Notes under the pieces: generated by a model
What the model saw: only the letters and a program-made list of their open reading frames with translations
Told to the model about the DNA's origin: nothing
Databases searched by the model: none
Origin: Phorcus lineatus
Taxonomy: Eukaryota; Mollusca; Gastropoda; Trochida; Trochidae
Direction: 5' to 3'
NCBI GenBank assembly: GCA_921293015.1
Contig: OV121088.1
Span: forward strand, 39,494,836 to 39,558,835
DNA length: 64,000 nt
Translations under genes and position numbers: made by a program
Part shown: piece by piece, positions 62,693 through 64,000 of the stretch
How positions within the stretch are numbered: the first letter of the stretch is position 1
Layout: each line of letters starts with the position of its first letter

Positions 62693-64000
62693 GTAAGCTG
62701 ACCAATGGTCTGTATCCATGCTTGTTATCTTCTTGGTGGTGGTCAAGCTGCAGCTATAATCATGTCCCTGTTACTGAAGTAAGACAGCTAAACCGGCGTC
62801 TGCTCGATCCAGCTGGTGTTGTAATGCATTACCTTTAGCCCCTAGTTAGAATTTTGGTACAGTCCTATGATGCAACTTGTGAAACAACTATATATCTAGT
62901 TTCATTCATCACGCACTATCTATATTTCATCATTCTCCTAAAGTCATAACTCGCGCAAGCCTCCACCAATGGCTAATTAAAGCCTTCCTGCTTTGCACCG
63001 AAGTTCGTGGTAGCATCAAGTAAAGATGCAGTACATTAAAGAGCTGGCACAGGAAAATTTTTGACAATACAGTAAGTTTACATTTAGTCAGTGATAGAGC
63101 CTGGAACGCGTTATAACGTGTGAGTTCCGTTGGCTGCATTTGTAATTGAGCGTCGTTATCATCAAAATGATATGCCTTAACGTAGCAACTTAGTTTAGCA
63201 ATATTTTGACAGAATCAATACACCGCCCTTGATCTTGCAAATATTGGCAGATCATGGTACCTTACCTTGGTTAGAATTCATGGACGATCGTTCAGAGTTT
63301 AGGTATGAAAATGCCGACATCTTTGTTTGCTTCATCTCAAAACTGAAATGAAAATATAATTGAAAGTGTTTGTTTGTGTTTATGTGTTTATGTTTTTTAA
63401 GAAATAGTTCTGTGATAAATCTTTTTGTCAAGTATTTAATGCATTGTAAAAAAGCGGAATGGAAATTTTTTTGTTTGATTGTGTGAAATCATTCTTTTAA
63501 CATGTTCTATTTCGCTTCTAGAACTTTAAGTGAAGAAAATGTAACTATTTCATTTTATGACATATTAGCCTCAGGAAAAAGACTGGATTTAAGGGAAGTC
63601 AAATGAGATGCATTATATCCTTAGTTTTTAAAATGCAGACGTCGTTTTTTCATCCTTCAGAAATGTCACTCAATTGCGAAACCATGCTCTCACGCTTTTA
63701 GACAGGCCTCAGTTAAGAATGTTACTATACAAGATGTTTAACGATTAAAATGTCCACAGCAAAATGTCAAGTTATCAGTGAATCATCTTTTCCATGACAA
63801 CGGGTTTCCTCAAAAGTCTAACTAAAGTTTTAACTACGGCCGTACAAGATTAGACCGGAGCTACTTTAGACGGTAACAAACACACATGCCGCCACTAAAA
63901 TGCCAAACCTCTTCTCCAGTACGTAAATATGGCAAAGACAGACTTAACAATATCCTCTTCACAATAGGGGTCCATTGAGAATCTATCCCTCTTATGGTTG
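62693..64000 (+). other. Start of putative intron 3, runs off the window
   Basis: No further exon was found. In particular, no text resembling the conserved M13 segment that follows the anchor (D-P-C-x-D-F-Y, A-C-G-G-W) is present on the plus strand. The rest is AT-rich and unremarkable. Confidence 0.5.

Overview
The window looks like AT-rich, gene-poor DNA from an animal with large introns, probably a marine invertebrate. A mollusc or other lophotrochozoan is my guess. The reasons are eukaryotic splice signals, a tRNA-Glu-headed SINE, L2/CR1-type LINE remains, MULE, mariner, pogo-like and hAT-like DNA-transposon remains, and many satellites. No rRNA, complete tRNA, CRISPR, bacterial operon or LTR/virus-like element was recognised.

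The only host gene I can support runs left to right and leaves the window at the right edge. Three exons fit together in phase: a first coding exon at 20798-20838 (ends after 2 nt of a codon), a 49-nt exon at 56190-56238 (takes 1 nt, ends in phase 0), and an exon at 62497-62692 that begins with ATG and encodes an acidic tail, an R-T-x-x-E-K-x-L motif and one membrane span. This resembles the cytosolic N-terminus of an endothelin-converting-enzyme/neprilysin-type (M13) membrane metallopeptidase; the catalytic ectodomain would lie beyond base 64000. Two further first exons, 42573-42589 and 49652-49731, have strong start contexts and end in the same phase, so the gene may use alternative promoters to make different cytosolic N-termini, as vertebrate ECE1 is known to do. 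The common small exon carries an acidic dileucine signal. Skipping it would create an immediate TGA that overlaps the exon-3 ATG.

Layout: 1-20400 is mostly featureless AT-rich DNA with a 115-bp repeat (1779-2150), a CpG-rich patch (10415-10640), a repeat cluster holding a SINE and a TA microsatellite (15021-15680), a small unrecognised ORF (15812-16000) and a foldback (17465-17606). 20400-20838 is a probable promoter, 5'UTR and first exon. 20839-56189 is a 35-kb first intron holding an internally deleted L2-type LINE (minus strand), MITEs, a 650-bp G/T-rich minisatellite, a 27-G run, an internally deleted MULE with both ends and its target duplication, LINE and pogo-like remains and two more strand-biased repeats. 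56239-62496 is intron 2, with a mariner transposase remnant and a 443-bp inverted-repeat element. 62693-64000 is the start of intron 3.

All exon and family calls were made by eye. No alignment or transcript evidence was available.
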